A stretch of DNA of 21,898 nucleotides, from the NCBI GenBank assembly GCA_017613855.1, contig JAGACY010000084.1, positions 1 through 21,898 of the forward strand, read 5' to 3'. Positions 1 through 8,535 of the stretch are shown here, piece by piece. Positions within the stretch are counted from its first letter, which is position 1. Every line of letters begins with the position of its first letter. This DNA comes from Pseudomonadota bacterium. GTDB lineage: Bacteria; Myxococcota; Bradymonadia; UBA4248. The position numbers and the translations under genes were made by a program. The notes under the pieces were generated by a model that made no database searches, was not told the origin of the DNA, and saw nothing but the letters and a program-made list of their open reading frames with translations.

Positions 1-3000
1 TCGATACAGCGAATTCGGCTTTCGAAGATATCGTCGAACGTCGTATCAAAATAATACATCAGCATATTTTTGACGCGCAAAGAGACATCTTTGAATTTAC
101 CTTTGCGCACGAGGCAATACACCGTCGAGTTGGTCGAATCGATGAGTTCCTTGAGAATATGCACGCCGAGAAATCCGGTCGCACCCGTGAGGAGGACGTC
201 GCCCAACTCTCCAGCCTTGATTTCATCGACATGACGCGAAGTATTGCGAGCGAGCACGCGTTGAAGGACGAAGCTTTGTGCGGCGGATTCGGCAATCGGG
301 GTTGCGTAGCTCGAAGGTGTGGCCGGTGCAGAGGGTGCTTCCTTCGGCTGAGGTGAACTCTGAGCATGGATAAAGGCTTCGAGTTTTTCGACCGTCGGGT
401 AATCGAAAATATCTTTGTAGACAATAGGAATTTTGTGGATCATGGCAGCCATGGCGACTTTCGAAGCCGCCAGAGAAGTGCCGCCAAGATCGAAGAAATC
501 CTCGTCGATACCGATTTCGGGCAAACCGAGTGCTTTGGCCAGGATCTGGCACAGCTGTCGCTGAAGCTCGTTCACAGGCTGTTTTATGGCGCGCTTTTCG
601 ACGTTGAATTCCGGCTCGGGCAATGCCTTCTTGTCGATTTTGCCATTGGCCGTCAGCGGCATGGCATCGAGCTGAATCAATACCGGGGGAACCATATAGG
701 CTGTGAGCGAACCTTTGAGGTGCTCGGTCAATTGGGCAATGTCGATAGGCACAGAGGCCGTAAAATAGCCGGCGAGGAATTGTTCGTGGCTGGCATTCTC
801 GCGGACCAGGACGATGCTCGTCAGGACGCCGGGATAGCTGTTCATGACATTCGAGATTTCATCGAGCTCGATGCGCAGGCCGTGCAGTTTGACCTGATTG
901 TCGGAACGGCCGAAGATCTCGATATTGCCGTCGCTGTTAAAGCGCGCAATGTCCCCGCTGCGGTAAGCAGGAAGCCCCTCGAATTGAATGAATTTTTCCT
1001 GGGTGAGCTCGGGTCTGGCAACAGACCCGCGTCCGACCTGACTCCCAATGATCGTGAGTTCACCGGGGAAGCCGATGGGCATGACGTGATCCTGCTTGTC
1101 GAGCATGACGATTTTGGTATTGCCATAGGGACGGCCGATCGTAATGTGATCGTCTGTGACGGGACCCATGGTTGCACCGATGGTGCATTCAGACGGGCCA
1201 TAGCTATTGTGAACCTCGCATGTCATGCCAACTTCCCGGATTTTATGATAGAGCAATGCCGGGAAGGCTTCGGCACCGATATCGATGAATTTAAGCTGCT
1301 TTAAGGCTGCCTGAACCTGCGGTACATCGAGCATATTGTTGATGTACGAAGGCGTGCAGGTCATCGCATCGACGTGATGTTTGATCATGGTTTGTGACAG
1401 CAGCAGCGGATTGAGAATTTCATCGTCGGAGGCCATGACGACCGTGGCACCGTGCGTGAGCGGAATCATTTCTTCGAGCACCGAGACGTCGAATGTCAGT
1501 GCTGCCAGCGAAATGCTCACCGTCATATACTTGCAATAGAGATACGTCTCGGGATTGAGCGGATCATTCTGGAGATAGTTGACCAGATTGTGATGCTCGA
1601 TCATGACGCCCTTGGGTTTTCCGGTGGATCCCGAAGTATAGAGGCAATAGCAGAGATGATGCGGTTGAACTTCGGTATTGGGTTCGGTGTCATTATCGAG
1701 AAGCAGCAATTCTTCGACCGTCAGCAGCTTGACACCTTTGGATTGGAACAAATCTTTTCTGGCCTGGGCGACGGCTTGTGTCGTAACCACGAGCGATGCA
1801 TTCGAATTCTCGAGCATGTAAATAATGCGATCATCCGGATAAGTCGGATCGATGGGCATAAAGGCAGCACCGGCCTTGATAATGCCTTCGCGGACGACAT
1901 AAGCATTCGCAATGCGCGGCATCATCGCGCCGATGAACATATCGTGCTTTGCCCCTTCGGCAATGAGCGCATTGGCCACGCGGTTGGATCGGCAGTTGAG
2001 CTCTTTGTACGTCAATTGCTCGCTGGAATCGATGACGGCCAGTTTGTCGGGATGACGATGGGCCTGTTCGAGCAGCAGGCGGTCGACCGTGGTGTCGGGA
2101 ATCGCAACATCGGTCTGGTTAAAGCTCCGAATGAGATCGCACTGATTCTGCGAAACAATTTCGACCTCGGAGAGCTTGGCTTTGCAAATAAAGTTGCGTG
2201 CGGCAGTTTCGACGCATTCTGCAATGCGAAGGATGGTGTCATCCCGATAATAATCTTTGCGGTAATCGGCATGGAATACGAATTTGCCGTCAATTTCGAA
2301 GAGATCGATGGATAAAAATGTCTGTGCATCGACATCGAATGGGATCTGAGGTGCATCACAGCCGCCGATTTGCTCAAAATTGAAGCTGTCGCCCTGATAG
2401 ACAAACATCACTTCCGATTTGAGATGATAAGCACGGCTGATTTCAGCAAATGAGTAAATATCATGCGCCATCGATCCGACGAGGTGGCGCCCGACGGAAG
2501 AAACATAATCTGCAATGGGTTTTGTATAATCAATAATACAATGCACCGGCAGCGTTTTGACCAGCATTGAGACAGCGCGATCGGTGCGTACATCCTTTCG
2601 GCCATGGTAAATGGTCGTATAAACGGCATCGTCTTTATAATTGAGTTTGGACAGAACCAGGCCGAAAGCCGCATTGAAAAAGGCATTGCGGGTCAGATGA
2701 TGTTTTTGGCACCAGGCTTCGACATCCCCGACTGGCAATTCAAAAGTATATTTTATCGAACGGGAACCCGGCAGTTTGTCTTTAATATAATCTTTTTTGG
2801 GAAGATAATCGGTATCCAGGCCCTTAAATTGTTCGTCAAAATAGGCTTTTGCATCTTTATATTGTTTGGTTTCGCGCTGTATTTCTTCGTCAGCAGCGAG
2901 TTCAAAACCGGAGAATTCTTCTTTTTCGATGGGCTGGCCATCATATCTGCGGTTGAGATCTTCGAATAATATCACGAGAGATGAACCGTCGCAGATGATA

Positions 3001-5804
3001 TGATGGAAGTCGATAAATAAATAGTTTTGTGCCGGCGTATGTATAATTTGGACGCGATAAAGCGGTGCATCGAGCAATTTAAAGGGTTTGAGCAATTCAT
3101 GCTGGAGCGCGCGTTCATCGGTAATATTATCGCGCGATGTCATTTCGACGTTGGCTGGTGAATCATCACATCGCACCGCACGGATATCGCCTTCCTGGTT
3201 TACGATGAGATGGGTTTTGACATAATAATGGGCATCGATGGTATCGATCCATGCCTGCCTGAGCCGCTCCAAATCGATCGATGGTGAAAGTTTGAATAAA
3301 AATGGAAGGTTATAGGCCGTTTCATCGGGGTGTGCACTGCATTCGACAAAAATACCGGCCTGCGTCTGCGAGATGGGATAATCATGCTGCAGTTCGATGG
3401 GATTTTCGGCATCACGCTGAGACTGGAGTGAAACGATGCGAGCCTCAAGCGCCTCAATCGTCGAACAGGTGTTAAGATCCTGGCTTTTGAGGACCACATT
3501 GTACTTTTTGGACAGCATCAAAAGCAAACGCATGCTCGTGATCGAAGTAATGCCGATTTCGAAGATATCATCCTCAACTCCGAATTGGGACATGCCTGTA
3601 ATCTTGGCAATGATATCAAAAATATCATTTTGCATCTCTGTCGATGGCGCTTTGATATCTTTTTTGAAGGACGTCACTTCGGGAACTGGCAAAGCCCTTT
3701 TGTTGACCTTTTGATTCTGATTGAGCGGAATCCGGTCGATCTGCATGGTCACTGCAGGCACCATATAGGGCGGTTTTCTTTCGGCAATAAAATGATTGAG
3801 CTGGTCGATATCAATCGTTTCGTTCGAAACGATATAAGCCGCAATATATTTACCGCCGGAGGGATCTGTAAAATCGACGACCGCAGCATCGGCGATACCA
3901 GGATATTGGCGAATGACCATCTCAATTTCGGATAGTTCAATGCGGAAGCCCCTGATTTTAACCTGACCGTCCTTGCGGCCAATAAAATCGATGGCACCAT
4001 CGGGCAGTTGCCTGACGATATCGCCTGTTTTATAAATTCGTTCATATCCGGGCGTTTGGCAGAAAGGATTCGGTATAAAAGCTTCGGCAGTTTTCTCGGG
4101 CAAATTCAAATAGCCGCGCCCGACCTGATGTCCCGCAACACACAGCATTCCCGGCATTCCGATGGGCATCAGATGATTGAATTTATCGACGACATAGAGT
4201 TTAAGATTATCGAGCACATGACCAATGGGAACGCGCTCATAACGCTGATCGACGGCAAAAGCGGTTATAAAGATGGTACATTCGGTCGGGCCATAGGCAT
4301 TGTAGAGTGTAAATCCTTTGGGGGGATCGACGGGCACGAGCTTTTCGCCGCCAACGGACAGATATTTAAGATAAGCGCTCGTCGTCACTTCGGCAAACTG
4401 CCTGCCCACCTGCGTCGTCATAAAAGCATGGGTAATCTGATTATCACTAAAATATTGATCGAGCGCGCCCAAATCGAGGCGAATGGCCTCATCAATGACA
4501 TACAGCGTGGCCCCCGAAATCAGCGTCGGCCACATATCCATCATATTGGCGTCGAACCCATAGCTTGCATAAGCGGCCACGCGAGCCTGGCTGTCCAGAT
4601 GATAATTTTGAATAAACCAGGCACAAAAAGCGGACAGATTATGATGATCGAGCATCACCCCTTTGGGTTTTCCCGTCGAACCGGATGTATATAGAAGTGT
4701 AAAGAGCGTATTCGGTTCGATGGTGATATTGGCATGGTCAGCGGGAAGATTCGCAATTTCGCTGATTTTGAGAATTTTGCCATGATATCCGGAAAGCCGG
4801 TTAACCAGGTGATCATCGACAATTAATAATTTTGCGCCGGAGTCTGCAACCATATAGGACAATCGATCCTCGGGGTAGGAAGGATCGAGCGGCTGATAGG
4901 CCGCGCCGCTCTTTAATACGCCCAGCGAAGCGATGGCCATATATTCATGGCGACGAATCAGAATAGAAACGACATCTTCGGCATGCATGCCAAGACTCAC
5001 AATATAAGCTGCTATTTTCTCCGAAATCTCATCGACCTGCTTGTAAGTATATCTTTTATCCCGGAAAACGATGGCCGTCTGATTTGGGTTGGCCTGTGCA
5101 ACCGCACGGAACTGGTCGACGATGCTGCGCTTGTCGTAAGGATGTTCCGTTTGGTTATATTTATTCACCACAGCAATCTGAGCATCCGATGCCATCTCGA
5201 TCTGCGAAAGCGTTTGGCGATGCAGCATTTCTATTAATATTTGTCTGTACCCATGAATCAGACAGAGCGCTTCGCCTTCGGAATACTTGGGAAGCGGAAA
5301 ATAGATGCGTGCTTCGAGGTCACCGTTCCTGCGGTTGACCGTAAGACTCAGGGTTTGGCCAAGTTCCTTTGGCGTTGGTTTGAACTCGTCTTCGGCCCAC
5401 AAAAAGCAGGTTCCCGGGTGGAGCGCAAATTCCTGCATGAGATTGGCAATTTCCGCTTCGCTGTACGAATCCATCTTAGCAATCAGAGCTTCCATGCGGC
5501 GAATGAGCTCGATGACAGCCATTTGAAAATCGATTTTAATATAAATCGGATAAGGCGCGAGAAAGATGCTTTCTTCTTCGTACAGGCTTTGTGCCAGCAG
5601 AAATGCATACGCCGCATACAAAAAGGCCTTTTCGGAAACATGATTTTTCTGACAAAAATCGAGGATTTTCGGTTCGAAATCTCCGAGGGACTGATAGGCC
5701 CAGGCTTGTGCGGTCATATCTTCGGCAGCAAAGTGGCTGGCAATCGGGAGAGAATCCGTTTCGATTCCGTCGAACGTTTCTTTGAGGAAAGCATCAGTGA
5801 TCAT
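1..5804 (-). CDS. Dimodular nonribosomal peptide synthetase with terminal thioester reductase (C-terminus beyond window)
   Basis: Multidomain enzyme that activates two amino acids, joins them and probably releases the dipeptide reductively as an aldehyde. About 1,934 codons are visible without a stop. Order, with approximate residues: C-terminal lobe of a condensation domain with no HHxxxDG (1-215); adenylation domain 1 (235-700; A3 core YTSGSTGKPKG near 372, NAYGPTE, YKTGD, and an unusual A10 NQKVNK that keeps the lysine); PCP1 (Ser754 in GITS); full condensation domain (800-1220; HHIICDG 934-940); adenylation domain 2 (1228-1720; YTSGSTGKPKG near 1388, NSYGPSE, A10 NGKIDK); PCP2 (Ser1777 in GGTSL); a Pro/Ala linker; then a Rossmann reductase with TGATGFLG (1870-1880). 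The start is ATG at 5804, with AAGGAC at 5819-5814. No phosphopantetheinyl transferase or tailoring gene is in view. The domain calls are firm. The product class is inferred from the layout. Confidence 0.95.
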   Translation of the reverse strand, partial: MITDAFLKETFDGIETDSLPIASHFAAEDMTAQAWAYQSLGDFEPKILDFCQKNHVSEKAFLYAAYAFLLAQSLYEEESIFLAPYPIYIKIDFQMAVIELIRRMEALIAKMDSYSEAEIANLMQEFALHPGTCFLWAEDEFKPTPKELGQTLSLTVNRRNGDLEARIYFPLPKYSEGEALCLIHGYRQILIEMLHRQTLSQIEMASDAQIAVVNKYNQTEHPYDKRSIVDQFRAVAQANPNQTAIVFRDKRYTYKQVDEISEKIAAYIVSLGMHAEDVVSILIRRHEYMAIASLGVLKSGAAYQPLDPSYPEDRLSYMVADSGAKLLIVDDHLVNRLSGYHGKILKISEIANLPADHANITIEPNTLFTLLYTSGSTGKPKGVMLDHHNLSAFCAWFIQNYHLDSQARVAAYASYGFDANMMDMWPTLISGATLYVIDEAIRLDLGALDQYFSDNQITHAFMTTQVGRQFAEVTTSAYLKYLSVGGEKLVPVDPPKGFTLYNAYGPTECTIFITAFAVDQRYERVPIGHVLDNLKLYVVDKFNHLMPIGMPGMLCVAGHQVGRGYLNLPEKTAEAFIPNPFCQTPGYERIYKTGDIVRQLPDGAIDFIGRKDGQVKIRGFRIELSEIEMVIRQYPGIADAAVVDFTDPSGGKYIAAYIVSNETIDIDQLNHFIAERKPPYMVPAVTMQIDRIPLNQNQKVNKRALPVPEVTSFKKDIKAPSTEMQNDIFDIIAKITGMSQFGVEDDIFEIGITSITSMRLLLMLSKKYNVVLKSQDLNTCSTIEALEARIVSLQSQRDAENPIELQHDYPISQTQAGIFVECSAHPDETAYNLPFLFKLSPSIDLERLRQAWIDTIDAHYYVKTHLIVNQEGDIRAVRCDDSPANVEMTSRDNITDERALQHELLKPFKLLDAPLYRVQIIHTPAQNYLFIDFHHIICDGSSLVILFEDLNRRYDGQPIEKEEFSGFELAADEEIQRETKQYKDAKAYFDEQFKGLDTDYLPKKDYIKDKLPGSRSIKYTFELPVGDVEAWCQKHHLTRNAFFNAAFGLVLSKLNYKDDAVYTTIYHGRKDVRTDRAVSMLVKTLPVHCIIDYTKPIADYVSSVGRHLVGSMAHDIYSFAEISRAYHLKSEVMFVYQGDSFNFEQIGGCDAPQIPFDVDAQTFLSIDLFEIDGKFVFHADYRKDYYRDDTILRIAECVETAARNFICKAKLSEVEIVSQNQCDLIRSFNQTDVAIPDTTVDRLLLEQAHRHPDKLAVIDSSEQLTYKELNCRSNRVANALIAEGAKHDMFIGAMMPRIANAYVVREGIIKAGAAFMPIDPTYPDDRIIYMLENSNASLVVTTQAVAQARKDLFQSKGVKLLTVEELLLLDNDTEPNTEVQPHHLCYCLYTSGSTGKPKGVMIEHHNLVNYLQNDPLNPETYLYCKYMTVSISLAALTFDVSVLEEMIPLTHGATVVMASDDEILNPLLLSQTMIKHHVDAMTCTPSYINNMLDVPQVQAALKQLKFIDIGAEAFPALLYHKIREVGMTCEVHNSYGPSECTIGATMGPVTDDHITIGRPYGNTKIVMLDKQDHVMPIGFPGELTIIGSQVGRGSVARPELTQEKFIQFEGLPAYRSGDIARFNSDGNIEIFGRSDNQVKLHGLRIELDEISNVMNSYPGVLTSIVLVRENASHEQFLAGYFTASVPIDIAQLTEHLKGSLTAYMVPPVLIQLDAMPLTANGKIDKKALPEPEFNVEKRAIKQPVNELQRQLCQILAKALGLPEIGIDEDFFDLGGTSLAASKVAMAAMIHKIPIVYKDIFDYPTVEKLEAFIHAQSSPQPKEAPSAPATPSSYATPIAESAAQSFVLQRVLARNTSRHVDEIKAGELGDVLLTGATGFLGVHILKELIDSTNSTVYCLVRKGKFKDVSLRVKNMLMYYFDTTFDDIFESRIRCI

Positions 5805-5813
5805 CGTTTTGTC

Positions 5814-5819
5814 GTCCTT
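5814..5819 (-). promoter_or_regulatory. Ribosome binding site of the NRPS
   Basis: AAGGAC on the minus strand lies nine bases before the ATG at 5804. It fixes the start at a residue where the protein begins directly with a partial condensation-domain lobe. The missing N-lobe is therefore not simply a mis-called start. Confidence 0.6.
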
Positions 5820-5849
5820 AAAAAATGTGGTGTACCTCGTGTATGCACG

Positions 5850-5996
5850 GGGCGTTGCGGGGTGTCCCCGCATTGGGGGTAGCGTCGTATTTGTGCGGCG
5901 GCTATTTCGCCGTTGGGCGACCACACAGGGTCGCCCAATTACGGCTCAATACGCCTCGCCGTGCGCGTCTATTTAAAACGCCGCGCAAAAAGACCC
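5850..5996. repeat. Hairpin-rich spacer before the NRPS
   Basis: Several short inverted repeats lie between the NRPS start and the upstream phosphatase gene. A 7-bp stem TGCGGGG/CCCCGCA (5856-5862/5866-5872) has a 3-base loop. A 5-bp stem CGGCG/CGCCG sits at 5896-5900/5908-5912. A perfect 10-bp stem TTGGGCGACC/GGTCGCCCAA (5913-5922/5929-5938) has a 6-base loop. The sequence is GC-richer than the neighbouring genes. The small ORFs here do not look coding. The first hairpin would lie in the NRPS 5' leader if transcription starts upstream of it. Whether these are REP-like elements or RNA regulators cannot be told from the sequence. Confidence 0.6.
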
Positions 5997-6017
5997 GAAG
6001 GGGGCTCGGCCCCCTTC
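5997..6017 (-). terminator. Probable intrinsic terminator of the phosphatase gene
   Basis: A perfect 9-bp inverted repeat GAAGGGGGC/GCCCCCTTC (5997-6005/6009-6017) with a 3-base loop starts about 17 bases after the TAA stop of the minus-strand phosphatase gene. Read on the minus strand it is followed within a few bases by TCTTTTT. The short offset between stem and T-run makes it slightly atypical, but place and orientation fit termination of that gene. Confidence 0.65.
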
Positions 6018-6034
6018 CCAAATGATAACATAAT

Positions 6035-8485
6035 TTATGATAATGAGAGCGATATTTTTAAGTGATTATGATGATCAATATATTGATAAGAAACATCGCT
6101 CATCATCTTTTTGACGATATAAATACCATAGCCGCCAACACCGCGATCTTCCAGTGAAAGTGTGGTATCGGGATCGGATGCATCCAGCGGATTGTAAGCG
6201 GTGCCATCATCAATAAATTCGATGGATATCTGGCCTTCGAACTGACGAATCACAACTTCTGCACGGGTGGCTTTGGAATACTGTACAATGTTTGAAAAAA
6301 TCTCGTCGGTACAAATCAGGAATTTATGTGTCATTTTGCCAGAAATATTATTATTTGAGAGCGTAGTTTCGACAAAATCGCTGATTTGCTGTGTATGAGA
6401 AGCGTCAGCCGTGACCTGTACGGATTGTATATTCATATTCATACAAAAGACTAAAAGTGTTTTATCATCGGCCTGTTCTGCACCTTCTTCGAAGGTTTTT
6501 ACAGACTGAAGAATAGATTGCTCTATTTGTTTGGAATCCTCCGAAGGATGCGCTTTAATTGTATCGATGAGACGCGTGTCGCCAAAAAGTTCAAGCGCAT
6601 GATTGCTGGCTTCGGTAATGCCATCTGTATATAATATGAGCTGGTTTTGGAAAGAAAGATTGATGCTATTATCATAATATTTACTGCAGTCCATGGCACC
6701 GAGCATCAAACCGCGTTTGTAATGTTTATAATCGAGATATTCGATATCATTGCCGTGTACCCATATCGGAGGATTATGGCCGGCATTGGCAAAGGTCAGC
6801 ATGCCATTTTCGAGATCGACAAACCCGAGCCATAATGTGACAAACATCTCTGCATCGTTGTTTTCGCACAGAATCTGGTTGGCGAGTGTGAGCACTTCTG
6901 CAGGACTGTTAAAACGCTGTGAAATATCCTTGATAATCGTTTTGGCTGTCATCATGAACATGGCAGCAGGAATGCCTTTGCCCGAAACATCGGCAATGAC
7001 CAGGCCGATGCGCTCTCCTGGCAATTTAAAATAATCGTAGAAATCGCCGCCGACTTCGCGCGCAGGAATGTAGGATGCCGAAAGTTTAAATCTGGGCATG
7101 ATTTGCGAACCAGGAGGCAGCATCGAAAGCTGGATATGACGTGCCAGATCCAACTCGGCCTGTATGTGTTGCTTTACTTCATCTTTGGCATCCTGAAGCG
7201 ATTGCACCGTATCATTGATATCTTCGGATATTTGATAAAACTCCCGGTTCGTGTGTACAGCCAGGCGCGTTTCGAGCTGGCCCGTGCGTATTTGCTGCAA
7301 TCCATTGCGCACCTTTTGTACATTATTGGTGACATTCTTTCGAATGATATAATTCAGCAGCCAATAGATAATGGTAATGATAATGCCAAAACCAATAATA
7401 AGCTCAATGAGTGTTCGGTTGCGTGCGACATGGATCTCATATTTGGGGATCATCCCCATCAATGTCATGCCTTCTTCGAGAGGAATCGCACGGCAAAGCC
7501 ATTTCTTTTCATACAAATTTGCCCCGAATGTATGATCGTAATTCAGATGTTCCAAGCCAAGATCTGCGTATGTCAGCGATTCGGGCAAAGTCATATCTGA
7601 TGCGATGAGCTCGTTATTCCTAAGGATTAGGGTATGTCCATGCTGCCCAATTTTGTACAGCAGTTCCCGATTGCTAATTCTTTTGCTGAGCAAAGCATAA
7701 TCTTTTTGAATATCACGCAGTGCTAGTTCGATCGTCTCTTCGGCACAATTATCCTCAAAAATCGTATCGATGGCAAAACTTCCCGCGAACATGCTGAACC
7801 CCATGATCAATGTAATCAGGCATATCCATTTGCGGATGTTTTTGCCCATCGAAATCTCCGCAGTTTTAATTTCTTCTTTTCGATAATACAGCCATGTTAC
7901 CAGCGTGACAACACTTGTAGTTATGATGAGCTCATAGATCAGGTTGCCCGATATGATATCTGTAATGATTGCAGACTGTTTGAGAAAAGTATCGACTTCT
8001 CCGTCAATGCCGAATACATGCGGGTAGAACCGTGCCAATACCAGCATGACGAATATATTGTTCATCAAAGCGAGTATGATGGCACTGATGTTGCCGATGA
8101 GCATTTTAGCAGAATGCGTTGTGTCATCGATGGTGCGCTTTAAAATGGCGGCAATTGCCCACGAAAGAAATGCAGCCGCCAATCGGGGGACAATCGAAAC
8201 CCATGGCGATACAAAAACGTGTTCTGCATCGTTTATGGGGAGTTCGCTGGCCATCCAGATGCTGCAAAGCCCAAAGATCAGGGCAAAAAGCAGTCCCTGC
8301 CACAGGCCGAGCAGTGATGCTCCCAGGGCAATGGGGACCAGAAACAGCGTGATTGAAAACGTGCTGTTTGAGAGAATGCCCAATTGGGTGATTGCAAGCA
8401 GCAGCGTGACTGCCAGCAGCGCAAGGAACAGCCACGTTTGCTTGCTGATATTTTTGGCTTTTTCAAGTATCGTGGGGATATTCAC
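6035..8485 (-). CDS. Membrane-bound SpoIIE-type PP2C phosphatase fused to an RsbW-like HATPase
   Basis: An 816-residue signalling protein, probably a partner-switching regulator acting on an anti-sigma-antagonist protein. About seven hydrophobic segments fill residues 17-240. Their pattern (small-residue-rich helices around LLGLWQGLLFALIFG, then PRLAAAFLSWAIAAIL) recalls ECF-transporter S components. A periplasmic stretch (about 241-354) precedes a last membrane helix (355-378), a HAMP linker (378-440) and a short coiled coil. The PP2C/SpoIIE domain shows GGDFYDYF (about 478), DVSGKG (about 500), NAGHNPP (about 566), YTDGITEA (about 620) and DDKTLLV (about 673), so the metal-binding aspartates are present. 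Residues 690-816 form a HATPase_c fold with CTDEIFSNI, DDGTAYNP and RGVGGYGIYIVKK. The start is a GTG at 8485, because a stop lies four codons upstream. GAGAA lies 6-7 bases ahead. It is 50 bases downstream of the next minus-strand gene and may share its transcript. Confidence 0.92.
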   Translation of the reverse strand: MNIPTILEKAKNISKQTWLFLALLAVTLLLAITQLGILSNSTFSITLFLVPIALGASLLGLWQGLLFALIFGLCSIWMASELPINDAEHVFVSPWVSIVPRLAAAFLSWAIAAILKRTIDDTTHSAKMLIGNISAIILALMNNIFVMLVLARFYPHVFGIDGEVDTFLKQSAIITDIISGNLIYELIITTSVVTLVTWLYYRKEEIKTAEISMGKNIRKWICLITLIMGFSMFAGSFAIDTIFEDNCAEETIELALRDIQKDYALLSKRISNRELLYKIGQHGHTLILRNNELIASDMTLPESLTYADLGLEHLNYDHTFGANLYEKKWLCRAIPLEEGMTLMGMIPKYEIHVARNRTLIELIIGFGIIITIIYWLLNYIIRKNVTNNVQKVRNGLQQIRTGQLETRLAVHTNREFYQISEDINDTVQSLQDAKDEVKQHIQAELDLARHIQLSMLPPGSQIMPRFKLSASYIPAREVGGDFYDYFKLPGERIGLVIADVSGKGIPAAMFMMTAKTIIKDISQRFNSPAEVLTLANQILCENNDAEMFVTLWLGFVDLENGMLTFANAGHNPPIWVHGNDIEYLDYKHYKRGLMLGAMDCSKYYDNSINLSFQNQLILYTDGITEASNHALELFGDTRLIDTIKAHPSEDSKQIEQSILQSVKTFEEGAEQADDKTLLVFCMNMNIQSVQVTADASHTQQISDFVETTLSNNNISGKMTHKFLICTDEIFSNIVQYSKATRAEVVIRQFEGQISIEFIDDGTAYNPLDASDPDTTLSLEDRGVGGYGIYIVKKMMSDVSYQYIDHHNHLKISLSLS

Positions 8486-8535
8486 ATTGAGTTCTCAATT
8501 CTCATATTCACGTTCGTATCACAAGGCCATAGATA

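Noticed and set aside
366..5237. Several plus-strand ORFs of 90-312 codons across the NRPS region
   Set aside because: They lie opposite a single continuous minus-strand frame carrying complete NRPS motifs. They have no ribosome binding sites and no recognisable domains.
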